Part shown: positions 1 to 6,148 of the stretch, piece after piece | Layout of the letters: each line of letters begins with the position of its first letter | Numbering within the stretch: the stretch's first letter is position 1 | Assembly: GCA_023433945.1 (NCBI GenBank) | Contig: JAEYTP010000016.1 | Location: 1-6,448, forward strand | Direction: 5' to 3' | DNA length: 6,448 nucleotides | DNA from: Bacillota bacterium | GTDB taxonomy: Bacteria > Bacillota > Clostridia > Acetivibrionales > DSM-1351 | Program-made: the position numbers and the translations under genes | Notes under the pieces: generated by a model | What the model saw: the letters and a program-made list of their open reading frames with translations, nothing else | What the model was told of the DNA's origin: nothing | The model's database searches: none

Positions 1-1378
1 ACTTGGCAAAGGTTTCTATGAATGAGCCACACCCTGATGAGCATGCCTCATTTAGCATAATACTATCAATTATGCCGTCTTTTATCTTAAGGCACTTCAT
101 ATCCTGTCCGCCAATGTCCAATATAAAGTCTACCCCTGGCAAAAAGAAGTCAGCAGCCTTGTAGTGTGCAATTGTTTCAATTTCGCCGATATCCACCTTG
201 AGACCAGCCTTGATAAGGCCCTCTCCATAGCCTGTAACAGCAGAATACCTGATTTTTGCCTTAGCAGGCAGCTTGCTATATATATCATTTAATATTTTAA
301 GAGCAGAATTAAGAGGGCTTCCCTCATTACTTCCATAGAAGGAATAAAGCAATTGACCTTTCCGGTCTATTAGAACAGCCTTTGTGGTAGTTGAGCCAGC
401 ATCAATTCCCAAGAAGCAGTCACCTTCAAAATCATCAAATGTAACCTCATGAATGGAATGCTGTGCATGTCTTTTTCTAAACTCGTTCAATTCCTCTTCT
501 GAAGTAAATAATGGCTTTAATCTCTCAACCTCATGTACTACTATTGAGTTTAGTACAGGCAATTTTGATTTAATGTCTTTAAACAATACCGGCTTTATCT
601 CTTTTGATGATAATGCAGCTCCGATAGCAACAAAAAGTTGAGAATCATCCGGAAATATAATCTGCTCATCTGTGAGCTTAAGTGTTAAAACGAATCTCTT
701 TCTAAGCTCTGAAAGAAAGTACAGTGGTCCCCCCAAGAAGGCTATATTGCCTGAGATAGGCTTTCCACAGGCAAGTCCACTAATTGTCTGGTTGACAACT
801 GACTGAAAAATAGATGCAGCAATATCTTCTTTGGCTGCACCCTCATTTAACAGAGGCTGTATATCTGTTTTTGCAAATACACCACATCTTGCAGCAATAG
901 GATAAATCACTCTGCTTTTCTTTGCCAACTCATTTAATCCGAGTGCATCTGTTTGCAGTAGCGAAGACATTTGGTCAATAAATGCACCTGTTCCACCGGC
1001 GCAGGTACCATTCATTCTTTGCTCTAAGCCACCCTTAAAATATGTGATTTTTGCATCCTCACCACCCAGTTCGATAACAACATCAGTCCTTGGTATGAGT
1101 GTTTGCACTGCCTCTGAACTTGCAATTACCTCTTGAATAAACTCAAGGTCAAGCCATTGAGATACCAAAAGCCCACCTGAGCCGGTAATCATTATTGTAC
1201 ATTCATCACCTAGAAAAAGCTCACAAGTCTCATTCATCAACTCAAAAATGGTGCTTCTAATATCCGAAAAGTGTCTCTGATATTTTGAGTGAACTATATG
1301 GTTATTTTTATCTAACACAACCATTTTCACCGTGGTTGAGCCAACATCCAACCCCACATGAAATCTTTTTTTCATCAT
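1..1378 (-). CDS. 2-hydroxyacyl-CoA dehydratase activase-type protein with two ASKHA modules (partial, N-terminal 459 aa)
   Basis: The reading frame starts at 1378 and is still open at the left edge, so the C-terminus is missing. Two tandem BadF/BcrA/HgdC-type ATPase modules are visible. Module 1 has the phosphate-binding loop GLDVGSTTVK (residues 9-18), NGTCAGGTGAF (123-133) and AARCGVFAKTD (162-172). Cys126 and Cys165 fall where HgdC-type activases hold the [4Fe-4S] cluster shared by the dimer. Module 2 begins near residue 322 with LGIDAGSTTTK and has DIGGQDMK (421-428) and NEACSSGCGSF (443-453). Known single-module activases are about 260 aa and use ATP to drive an electron into a 2-hydroxyacyl-CoA dehydratase. 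Double-module proteins are usually about 1,400 aa, with dehydratase-like domains after the activase part, so I infer a large fusion continuing leftwards. Its substrate cannot be read from this sequence. A GGGG at 1384-1387 is a weak ribosome site; the ATG at 1375 is an equally possible start. It lies 121 nt after aspS on the same strand. Confidence 0.9.
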   Translation of the reverse strand, partial: MMKKRFHVGLDVGSTTVKMVVLDKNNHIVHSKYQRHFSDIRSTIFELMNETCELFLGDECTIMITGSGGLLVSQWLDLEFIQEVIASSEAVQTLIPRTDVVIELGGEDAKITYFKGGLEQRMNGTCAGGTGAFIDQMSSLLQTDALGLNELAKKSRVIYPIAARCGVFAKTDIQPLLNEGAAKEDIAASIFQSVVNQTISGLACGKPISGNIAFLGGPLYFLSELRKRFVLTLKLTDEQIIFPDDSQLFVAIGAALSSKEIKPVLFKDIKSKLPVLNSIVVHEVERLKPLFTSEEELNEFRKRHAQHSIHEVTFDDFEGDCFLGIDAGSTTTKAVLIDRKGQLLYSFYGSNEGSPLNSALKILNDIYSKLPAKAKIRYSAVTGYGEGLIKAGLKVDIGEIETIAHYKAADFFLPGVDFILDIGGQDMKCLKIKDGIIDSIMLNEACSSGCGSFIETFAK

Positions 1379-1408
1379 TTAGACCCCGTAAGTTTTTTAT
1401 TTAATACA

Positions 1409-1444
1409 TGCTTACTAGAGAACATTGTTGTCCTCTAGTAGGCA
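1409..1444. promoter_or_regulatory. 12-bp inverted repeat between aspS and the activase gene
   Basis: TGCTTACTAGAG (1409-1420) and CTCTAGTAGGCA (1433-1444) are complementary over 12 positions, with one T·G wobble, around a 12-nt centre. The inner arms TACTAGAG/CTCTAGTA are perfect and their centres lie 20 bp apart, about two helical turns, which would suit a dimeric DNA-binding protein. It could also fold as a hairpin in the RNA leader of the activase gene. Neither strand has a run of T after it, so it is not a convincing intrinsic terminator. Confidence 0.5.
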
Positions 1445-1463
1445 CTATAATTACCATGTTAAC

Positions 1464-1491
1464 GATATAATATTTAAATGTTATGTGTCAA
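1464..1491 (-). promoter_or_regulatory. possible sigma-A promoter for the activase gene
   Basis: On the minus strand a perfect TTGACA (1491-1486) is followed after 16 nt by TATATC (1469-1464), which matches four of six bases of the -10 consensus. It lies just after the aspS stop codon and about 85 nt before the activase start, placing the 12-bp dyad inside the transcript. The -10 is mediocre in AT-rich DNA, so the activase gene could instead be read through from aspS. Confidence 0.35.
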
Positions 1492-1499
1492 TCATCAAT

Positions 1500-3287
1500 T
1501 TATTCTTTTTTGTCCAGTATTCCTATATGCAATTCATCCAATTGCTTTGGCTCTACGATATCTGGCGCATTGGACATCAAGCAGGATGCATTCTGAACCT
1601 TTGGAAATGCAATTACATCTCTGATACTTTGTGTCTTGGCCATAAGCATTATCAATCTGTCAAGCCCAAATGCCATACCGCCATGAGGTGGTGTTCCGTA
1701 TTTGAAAGCTTCAAGCAAGAAGCCAAACTTTTGATTTGCCTCTTCCTCGCTCATACCCAGCTTGTCAAACATTTTGGATTGAAGCTCTCTCATATGGATT
1801 CTAATACTACCTCCGCCTAATTCAACTCCATTTAGAACAAGGTCATATGCTTTTGCTCTCACCTTTCCAGGATCAGTGTCCAAATACTGAATGTCCTCAT
1901 CCATAGGAGAAGTAAATGGATGGTGCTTTGCTACCCAACGATTATCCTCTTCGTCATATTCAAACAATGGGAACTCTGTTACCCACAAGAATTTAAATTC
2001 ATCCGGATTGAGTATGTTCAGCTTCCTTGCAACCTCAAGCCTTAGTTGCCCAAGTGCATCGAACACTACACTGTTCTTATCAGCAACAAAGCAGATAAGG
2101 TCGCCGGCTTGAGCCTCCACTTTTTCCAAAATTGTCTTCATTTCATCTTCAGTCATGAACTTAGCAAATGATGACTTAATCTCATTGTTTTCGTCTATTG
2201 AAATCCAAGCCATTCCCTTTGCTTTATATGTCTTTACTACCTCAACAAGGGCATCTATTTCTTTTCTGCTAAACTTAGCACATCCTTTTGCATTTATTGC
2301 TCTAACGCTGCCTCCATTTGCCACTGCGTCTGTAAATACCTTGAAACCGCAGTTTGAAACGACATCAGATACATTCACTAGCTCCATTCCAAATCTAATG
2401 TCAGGCTTATCTGAGCCAAAACGCTCCATTGCTTCAGCATATGGCATTCTAATAAATTCATCGTTTAGCTCAACATCCAGTGCTTCCTTGAAAACTCTTC
2501 TAACAAAGCCTTCATTAACATTCAGCACATCTTCTACATTTACAAAGGACATTTCAATATCTATCTGTGTAAACTCTGGTTGTCTATCTGCTCTTAGGTC
2601 CTCATCTCTAAAACACTTTGCTATCTGGAAGTATCTGTCATAGCCAGACACCATCAACAACTGCTTAAATAGCTGAGGTGACTGCGGAAGGGCAAAGAAT
2701 TTGCCCGGATGAACTCTACTTGGCACAAGATAGTCTCTCGCGCCTTCCGGAGTACTTTTTATCAAAATAGGAGTTTCCACTTCAAGAAATCCGTTTTCAT
2801 CATAGTAATCCCTTGCAACCTTAGCTACCCTATGTCTTAGCATAAGATTTCTCTGCATATCGGGTCTTCTCAAATCGAGGAATCTATACTTCAGCCTTGT
2901 TTGCTCATTTACCTGAGAATCCTCCTCAATGTAAATAGGTGGTGTTTCAGCGGTACTGAGGATACGAAGTTCAGTTGCTATTATTTCAATATCTCCTGTT
3001 TTCATTTTCTTGTTAACGGCCTCTGCTGCTCTTGCAGATACCTCACCAACTACAGCGAGAACAAACTCACTTCTTATGGACTTTGCTTTTTCAAACATCT
3101 CGCCATCCTTATCAGTGAATACAAGCTGAACAATGCCACTTCTATCTCTCAAGTCAACAAATACCAAGCTGCCAAGGTTTCTTTGCTTTTGTACCCAACC
3201 CATTACCGTAACAGTTTCACCAATATTTTGTGATGATAACTCAGTGCATTTATGTGTTCTCTTTAAACCATAGATTGATTCTCCCAT
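1500..3287 (-). CDS. aspS: aspartyl-tRNA synthetase (bacterial type)
   Basis: This class II synthetase charges tRNA-Asp with aspartate in the cytoplasm. At 595 aa it has the usual bacterial length. An N-terminal OB-fold anticodon-binding domain covers about residues 10-105. The catalytic core contains motif 2, FRDEDLRADRQPEFTQ (226-241), and motif 3, GMAFGLDRL (537-545). A bacterial GAD-type insertion lies between them at about 285-410. The N-terminal segment QRNLGSLVFVDLRDR has Leu38 where non-discriminating enzymes carry the His of RRDHGG, so it resembles tRNA-Asp-specific enzymes. I chose the ATG at 3287 because GGAGG (3296-3300) lies 8 nt before it; a TTG at 3302 overlaps that site and would add only five residues. 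It follows hisS by 33 nt with no terminator between, so both should share the upstream T-box control. Confidence 0.97.
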   Translation of the reverse strand: MGESIYGLKRTHKCTELSSQNIGETVTVMGWVQKQRNLGSLVFVDLRDRSGIVQLVFTDKDGEMFEKAKSIRSEFVLAVVGEVSARAAEAVNKKMKTGDIEIIATELRILSTAETPPIYIEEDSQVNEQTRLKYRFLDLRRPDMQRNLMLRHRVAKVARDYYDENGFLEVETPILIKSTPEGARDYLVPSRVHPGKFFALPQSPQLFKQLLMVSGYDRYFQIAKCFRDEDLRADRQPEFTQIDIEMSFVNVEDVLNVNEGFVRRVFKEALDVELNDEFIRMPYAEAMERFGSDKPDIRFGMELVNVSDVVSNCGFKVFTDAVANGGSVRAINAKGCAKFSRKEIDALVEVVKTYKAKGMAWISIDENNEIKSSFAKFMTEDEMKTILEKVEAQAGDLICFVADKNSVVFDALGQLRLEVARKLNILNPDEFKFLWVTEFPLFEYDEEDNRWVAKHHPFTSPMDEDIQYLDTDPGKVRAKAYDLVLNGVELGGGSIRIHMRELQSKMFDKLGMSEEEANQKFGFLLEAFKYGTPPHGGMAFGLDRLIMLMAKTQSIRDVIAFPKVQNASCLMSNAPDIVEPKQLDELHIGILDKKE

Positions 3288-3295
3288 ATAAAAAT

Positions 3296-3300
3296 CCTCC
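3296..3300 (-). promoter_or_regulatory. ribosome binding site deciding the aspS start
   Basis: GGAGG on the minus strand, 8 nt before the ATG at 3287. It overlaps the TTG-GAG-GAT codons of a longer reading frame from 3302, so it supports the ATG start over the TTG. Confidence 0.85.
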
Positions 3301-3320
3301 AATATATATAATTTAACCTG

Positions 3321-4640
3321 TTATATTTTTGCCAGTGCACTAATAATCTCCTGCGGTGTAAGCTCCTGCTGTTCACCAGATGCCATGTTTTTGAGTTTAT
3401 ACCTTCCAGCCTTTACTTCATCCTCTCCTACAACCACAACATAAGGAATACCAAGCTTGTCAGCATATCCAAACTTTTTACCAATCTTACCATCATTGAA
3501 GTAAATCTCTGTTGCAATTCCAGCTTCCCTTATTACTGAAGCCAGTTCAAGTGCATTTGGCATTGTATCTGCCATCGGGATAACTAATAGTTTAGAAGGT
3601 GTACTCTTCTTGCCTTCTTTTAATATCCCGGCTTCCCTCAACTGATAGAACAATCTTGAAAGACCAATGGATATACCAACCCCAGGGAGTTTCTTGTTTG
3701 TATAATTCTGAGCAAGATTGTCATATCTTCCGCCTGAACAAACACTTCCTATAGAAGGGTACTGATTCAGTATAGTTTCATATATAGTTCCGGTATAATA
3801 GTCTAATCCTCTTGCTATAGTGAGGTCTATTGAATAATTTGAAGAAGGTACCTTGAAGGAATTGATATAATCAATAACAAGCTCCAATTCCCTAATGCCC
3901 TCGTTAAATACGTCATTCTGTACATTCATAGCCTTAAGGCTATCAATAATCTCAGCGCAGCTACCCTTAATAGCAACAAAACTCAATATAGCACTTGCAG
4001 CTGCATCATCCACACCTACAGACAATAACTCTTTTGACACCGCTTCTTTGCCGATTTTTTCTAGCTTATCCACTATTCGAAGTACTTCGGCCTTATCAGC
4101 TATGTTAAGGCTGTCAAAAAATCCGTTGAGCACCTTTCTATTATTAATTCTTATAGTAAAATCATCAAATCCAAGTGCCTTAAAGGTCGAATAAATAACA
4201 CTCAATATTTCGGCGTCGTTTATTACACTTAGGTTTTCACTGCCTATAATATCTATATCACACTGATAAAACTCCCTAAATCTACCCTTTTGAGGTTTTT
4301 CTCCTCTCCAAACCTTACCTATGTGGTATCTTCTAAAAGGAAATGTAAGCTCTCCAAAATGTTGAGCAACATAACGTGCCAAAGGCACGGTAAGGTCAAA
4401 TCTTAATGCAAGGTCGTTATCTCCCTTGTTAAATCTATAAACCTGCTTAGCAGTATCTCCACCACTCTTAGCAAGCAGAACGTCTGCCTTTTCTATTGTA
4501 GGGGTATCTAATGGAATAAAGCCATACTTCTCATATGTGTGTCTAATAGTATCAAGCATACCGTTAAAAGCCATCTGGTCTTGTGGAAGTAATTCTAAAA
4601 AACCTGGCAAAATTGACGGAGTTACTATCTGCTTTGACAT
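3321..4640 (-). CDS. hisS: histidyl-tRNA synthetase
   Basis: This class II synthetase attaches histidine to tRNA-His. The 439-aa protein shows ALRFDLTVPLARY (78-90), the motif 2 region WRGEKPQKGRFREFYQCDID (111-130), the histidine-specific signature LTIARGLDYYTGTIYE (273-288), SGGRYDNL (302-309) and motif 3 PGVGISIGLSRL (319-330). A C-terminal anticodon-binding domain begins near residue 348. The motif 2 arm reads REFYQCD. Typical bacterial enzymes have RQFHQ here, while archaeal, eukaryotic and some bacterial enzymes have REFYQCD, so this is a less common bacterial lineage of HisRS. It is still full length with all catalytic motifs, so probably functional. AGGAGAG lies 7 nt before the ATG at 4640. 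An ATG at 4646 is out of frame. It is the first gene of the hisS-aspS operon and lies directly behind the T-box terminator. Confidence 0.96.
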   Translation of the reverse strand: MSKQIVTPSILPGFLELLPQDQMAFNGMLDTIRHTYEKYGFIPLDTPTIEKADVLLAKSGGDTAKQVYRFNKGDNDLALRFDLTVPLARYVAQHFGELTFPFRRYHIGKVWRGEKPQKGRFREFYQCDIDIIGSENLSVINDAEILSVIYSTFKALGFDDFTIRINNRKVLNGFFDSLNIADKAEVLRIVDKLEKIGKEAVSKELLSVGVDDAAASAILSFVAIKGSCAEIIDSLKAMNVQNDVFNEGIRELELVIDYINSFKVPSSNYSIDLTIARGLDYYTGTIYETILNQYPSIGSVCSGGRYDNLAQNYTNKKLPGVGISIGLSRLFYQLREAGILKEGKKSTPSKLLVIPMADTMPNALELASVIREAGIATEIYFNDGKIGKKFGYADKLGIPYVVVVGEDEVKAGRYKLKNMASGEQQELTPQEIISALAKI

Positions 4641-4647
4641 TGTTCAT

Positions 4648-4654
4648 CTCTCCT
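4648..4654 (-). promoter_or_regulatory. ribosome binding site of hisS
   Basis: AGGAGAG on the minus strand, 7 nt before the hisS ATG at 4640. It lies beyond the leader terminator, so it is transcribed only when antitermination succeeds. Confidence 0.8.
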
Positions 4655-4711
4655 ATATAAATATATTAGTTATAGCATTGCCTTTTTTATGTCGACAGTA
4701 GCCAAGAAAAT

Positions 4712-4743
4712 AAAAAAGCTCCCTATCCCGAAAGGGACGAGAG
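4712..4743 (-). terminator. T-box intrinsic terminator
   Basis: On the minus strand CTCTCGTCCC (4743-4734), loop TTTC, and GGGATAGGGAG (4729-4719) form a 10-bp stem with one bulged A and G·U pairs. Six Ts follow at 4717-4712, then more T-rich sequence. The bases CGTCCC are also needed for the antiterminator, so the two structures exclude each other, as expected of a T-box switch. Confidence 0.92.
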
Positions 4744-4861
4744 TATAGTTTCCCGTGGTACCACCCTAATGATTCATCATTGAACCAACTCGTAATCTTT
4801 AACGCAGATGCTACGGGTGAACTTACTATTCGAATATCGAAGTTCATTCACCAGCTAAAGG

Positions 4862-4866
4862 GTGTC
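4862..4866 (-). promoter_or_regulatory. T-box specifier region GACAC (Asp GAC overlapping His CAC)
   Basis: Read on the minus strand, GAAA precedes GAC and ACC follows it, as in the common GAA-N-NNN-ACC layout on the 3' side of the specifier loop. The His codon CAC shares the C with GAC. Because the operon encodes HisRS then AspRS, both codons make sense. The register and the UGGU bulge favour Asp as the main specifier. Confidence 0.7.
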
Positions 4867-4980
4867 TTTCTCAAATATCTTTTGTAAGCTGCTCTCAATC
4901 ATGTCAGCTACTCCCTGTGACAGCAGAATATTTGTTACTCTTCCCTCTCAAAGCTTTAAGTATTGATAACGCATGTTTAT

Positions 4981-5009
4981 ATTTTAATTTTCTAAAAAGG
5001 TATTGTCAA
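4981..5009 (-). promoter_or_regulatory. sigma-A promoter of hisS-aspS
   Basis: On the minus strand a perfect TTGACA (5009-5004) is followed by a 17-nt spacer and TAAAAT (4986-4981), five of six bases of the consensus. The predicted start near 4974 leaves about 40 nt before the specifier-loop 5' strand and about 334 nt of leader before hisS. Confidence 0.85.
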
Positions 5010-5020
5010 TACAAATAAGT

Positions 5021-5034
5021 TCCTAATATTAGGA
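5021..5034. repeat. perfect 14-bp palindrome upstream of the hisS promoter
   Basis: TCCTAATATTAGGA equals its own reverse complement. It ends 12 bp upstream of the hisS -35 box, a place where an activator or repressor could bind. It has no loop and is AT-rich, so it is more plausible as a DNA site than as an RNA hairpin. Confidence 0.45.
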
Positions 5035-5086
5035 TAATTCATAAAAAAGCTATAGCATTAATAGAAGTCTCTATATACAAAGCATC

Positions 5087-5169
5087 ATAATCTAGTATGT
5101 AAAACATTATAGTCCTATATGATACAAATAGCCATAATCTATAGTACTAGAGGGCTATAATCTGTGGTA
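5087..5169 (+). repeat. three short AT-rich direct repeats, ATAATCT(N0-2)RGTA
   Basis: The copies are ATAATCTAGTA (5087-5097), ATAATCTATAGTA (5134-5146) and ATAATCTGTGGTA (5157-5169). Starts are 47 and 23 bp apart, so the spacing is close to multiples of 23. They lie upstream of the probable motA promoter. Low-complexity AT-rich sequence could give this by chance. Confidence 0.35.
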
Positions 5170-5179
5170 TTTGTGGACA

Positions 5180-5207
5180 TTTACATATATTTATGTTAGA
5201 TTATAAG
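5180..5207 (+). promoter_or_regulatory. probable promoter of motA-motB
   Basis: TTTACA (5180-5185) and TATAAG (5202-5207) are separated by 16 nt; each matches five of six consensus bases of sigma-A. Transcription would start near 5214, giving a leader of about 104 nt. I saw no sigma-D/FliA-type TAAA-N15-GCCGATAA element, which many late flagellar genes use. Confidence 0.45.
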
Positions 5208-5304
5208 AGAATATGTATATTTTTAAAATAAAACAAACATATTCATTAATATTTATACATAGTTCCATTTTAAAAATCAGATTGATATACATAATAAATA
5301 TTTT

Positions 5305-5310
5305 AAGGAG
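5305..5310 (+). promoter_or_regulatory. ribosome binding site deciding the motA start
   Basis: AAGGAG lies 7 nt before the ATG at 5318. The frame is open back to 5213, but the upstream ATG there has no such site and would add 35 residues unlike the MotA family, whose members begin MDLAT. Confidence 0.88.
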
Positions 5311-5317
5311 AGAAAAC

Positions 5318-6130
5318 ATGGATTTAGCTACTATTATCGGAATACTTAGTGGCATTGCGTGTATAGTTATTCCAATAATTACTGGACCGGCACCTACATT
5401 TTTTGCAGATACAATGTCAGTAATAATAGTTTTGGGGGGAGGGCTAGCATCTACATTAATTAGCTTTAGGCTAAGTGAAGTTATTACAATATTTAAGGTA
5501 TTGAAAAATACCTTTACCGATAAGAAAAAGGATTTAGCTGAAATCATAGTGCTATTACTTGATTATTCAAAATGTGCACGACGAGATGGTCTTTTGGCAC
5601 TTGAAAACAAAATTGTAAACACAGAGGATAAGTTTATCGGCAAGTCAATTCAATTTATAGTTGATGGTCTTGAACCTGACGTTGTAACTGATCTGCTGGA
5701 TATGGATATTCAAAGTATGGTAGAACGGCATCAACGTGGCCAAGCCTTATTCAAAACTATGGGCTCATTATTTCCTGCTTGGGGTATGATAGGTACTCTG
5801 ATTGGTTTGATAGCTCTTTTAGCAGAGCTGGATGATCCAAGTACAATTGGAGCCTCTATGGCTATAGCTCTGGTTACCACCTTATATGGAAGTGTTTTGG
5901 CAAATCTGTTTTGTATCCCTGCCGCAAATAAGCTAGCAAAGAATTCCAAAGAAGAGCTTACACAAAAAGAAATGATTATTGAGGGAATTCTCTCAATACA
6001 GGCGGGTGAAAATCCTCGAATTCTAGAACAAAGACTTTTAAACTTCCTATCAGAAAAGGAAAAACAGAGATACATGGCGCTTTCTGCTCAGCAAGAGGAT
6101 GTAACAGCTGAAATGTTATCACAATATTAG
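5318..6130 (+). CDS. motA: flagellar motor stator protein MotA (PomA/MotP-like)
   Basis: The 270-aa inner-membrane protein forms the five-subunit ring of the stator around MotB and turns ion flow into rotor torque. Four membrane segments fit about residues 2-22, 31-50, 148-169 and 178-203. The cytoplasmic loop carries RRDGLLALE (88-96), matching the Arg and Glu (R88, E96 of PomA) that contact FliG. The conserved prolines are Pro153 (in FPAWGMIGT) and Pro201. The N-terminus MDLATIIGIL is close to that of Vibrio PomA. Asp31, Thr160 and Thr187-Thr188 align by position with PomA D31, T158 and T185-T186, residues tied to sodium conduction, so a sodium-driven motor is likely but not proven. It starts at the ATG behind AAGGAG and is followed 18 nt later by motB, forming the usual pair. 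Confidence 0.94.
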   Translation: MDLATIIGILSGIACIVIPIITGPAPTFFADTMSVIIVLGGGLASTLISFRLSEVITIFKVLKNTFTDKKKDLAEIIVLLLDYSKCARRDGLLALENKIVNTEDKFIGKSIQFIVDGLEPDVVTDLLDMDIQSMVERHQRGQALFKTMGSLFPAWGMIGTLIGLIALLAELDDPSTIGASMAIALVTTLYGSVLANLFCIPAANKLAKNSKEELTQKEMIIEGILSIQAGENPRILEQRLLNFLSEKEKQRYMALSAQQEDVTAEMLSQY

Positions 6131-6131
6131 T

Positions 6132-6137
6132 AGAAGG
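6132..6137 (+). promoter_or_regulatory. ribosome binding site of motB
   Basis: AGAAGG lies 11 nt before the ATG at 6149, slightly long spacing, in the 18-nt gap after motA. No terminator is present, so motB should be co-transcribed with motA. Confidence 0.6.
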
Positions 6138-6148
6138 ATATAATAACT

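Larger units (their letters stand above)
4706..4974 (-). ncRNA. T-box leader of the hisS-aspS operon
   Basis: This is a tRNA-sensing antitermination leader, read on the minus strand. The T-box core AGGGTGGTACCACGG is at 4767-4753. AGGG and ACG can pair with CGTCCCT downstream, leaving the UGGUACC bulge free to bind the acceptor end of an uncharged tRNA. The 5' part has stem I features. AGTA at 4939-4936 is the specifier-loop 5' strand, AGGGAG at 4916-4911 resembles the AG bulge, and ATTGAGA at 4899-4893 resembles the distal loop GNUGNRA at six of seven positions. GAAAGACACCC (4871-4861) corresponds to the usual GAA-N-codon-ACC pattern and gives GAC (4866-4864, Asp) as specifier, overlapping CAC (4864-4862, His). 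A further hairpin (about 4851-4815, GGTGAA to TTCACC) lies between stem I and the core. UGGU at 4763-4760 could pair with A73 or wobble with G73. The 5' end at about 4974 is inferred from the promoter. Confidence 0.93.
5010..5317. other. divergent intergenic region between hisS-aspS and motA-motB
   Basis: About 300 bases without a convincing gene, very AT-rich. It holds a 14-bp palindrome near the hisS promoter, three copies of a short ATAATCT..GTA repeat, a probable rightward promoter and the motA ribosome site. A minus-strand open frame across 5191-5547 overlaps motA and has no ribosome site, so I treat it as chance. Confidence 0.7.

Noticed and set aside
1409..1444. Dyad as the intrinsic terminator of aspS
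   Set aside because: The stem is good but no T-run follows on either strand, so I list it only as an inverted repeat.
1425..1820. Plus-strand 131-codon open frame
   Set aside because: Mostly antisense to the end of aspS, with no ribosome site or recognisable domain.
3288..3320. Separate promoter or terminator between hisS and aspS
   Set aside because: Only 33 nt, containing the aspS ribosome site and AT-rich sequence; no hairpin or convincing promoter.
4653..4847. Minus-strand 64-codon open frame overlapping the leader
   Set aside because: It lies across the T-box core and terminator; the sequence is explained by the conserved RNA and there is no ribosome site.
4893..4904. CAT (His) triplet at 4904-4902 in the distal loop as the T-box specifier
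   Set aside because: It falls in the terminal loop of stem I and not opposite AGTA in the specifier loop; GACAC at 4866-4862 has the expected flanks.
5213..5317. 35-residue N-terminal extension of motA
   Set aside because: AAGGAG precedes the internal ATG at 5318, and the shorter protein begins exactly like MotA/PomA relatives.
5191..5547. Minus-strand 118-codon open frame opposite the motA start
   Set aside because: Overlaps the well-supported motA and its leader, has no ribosome site and gives a low-complexity Ile-rich protein.
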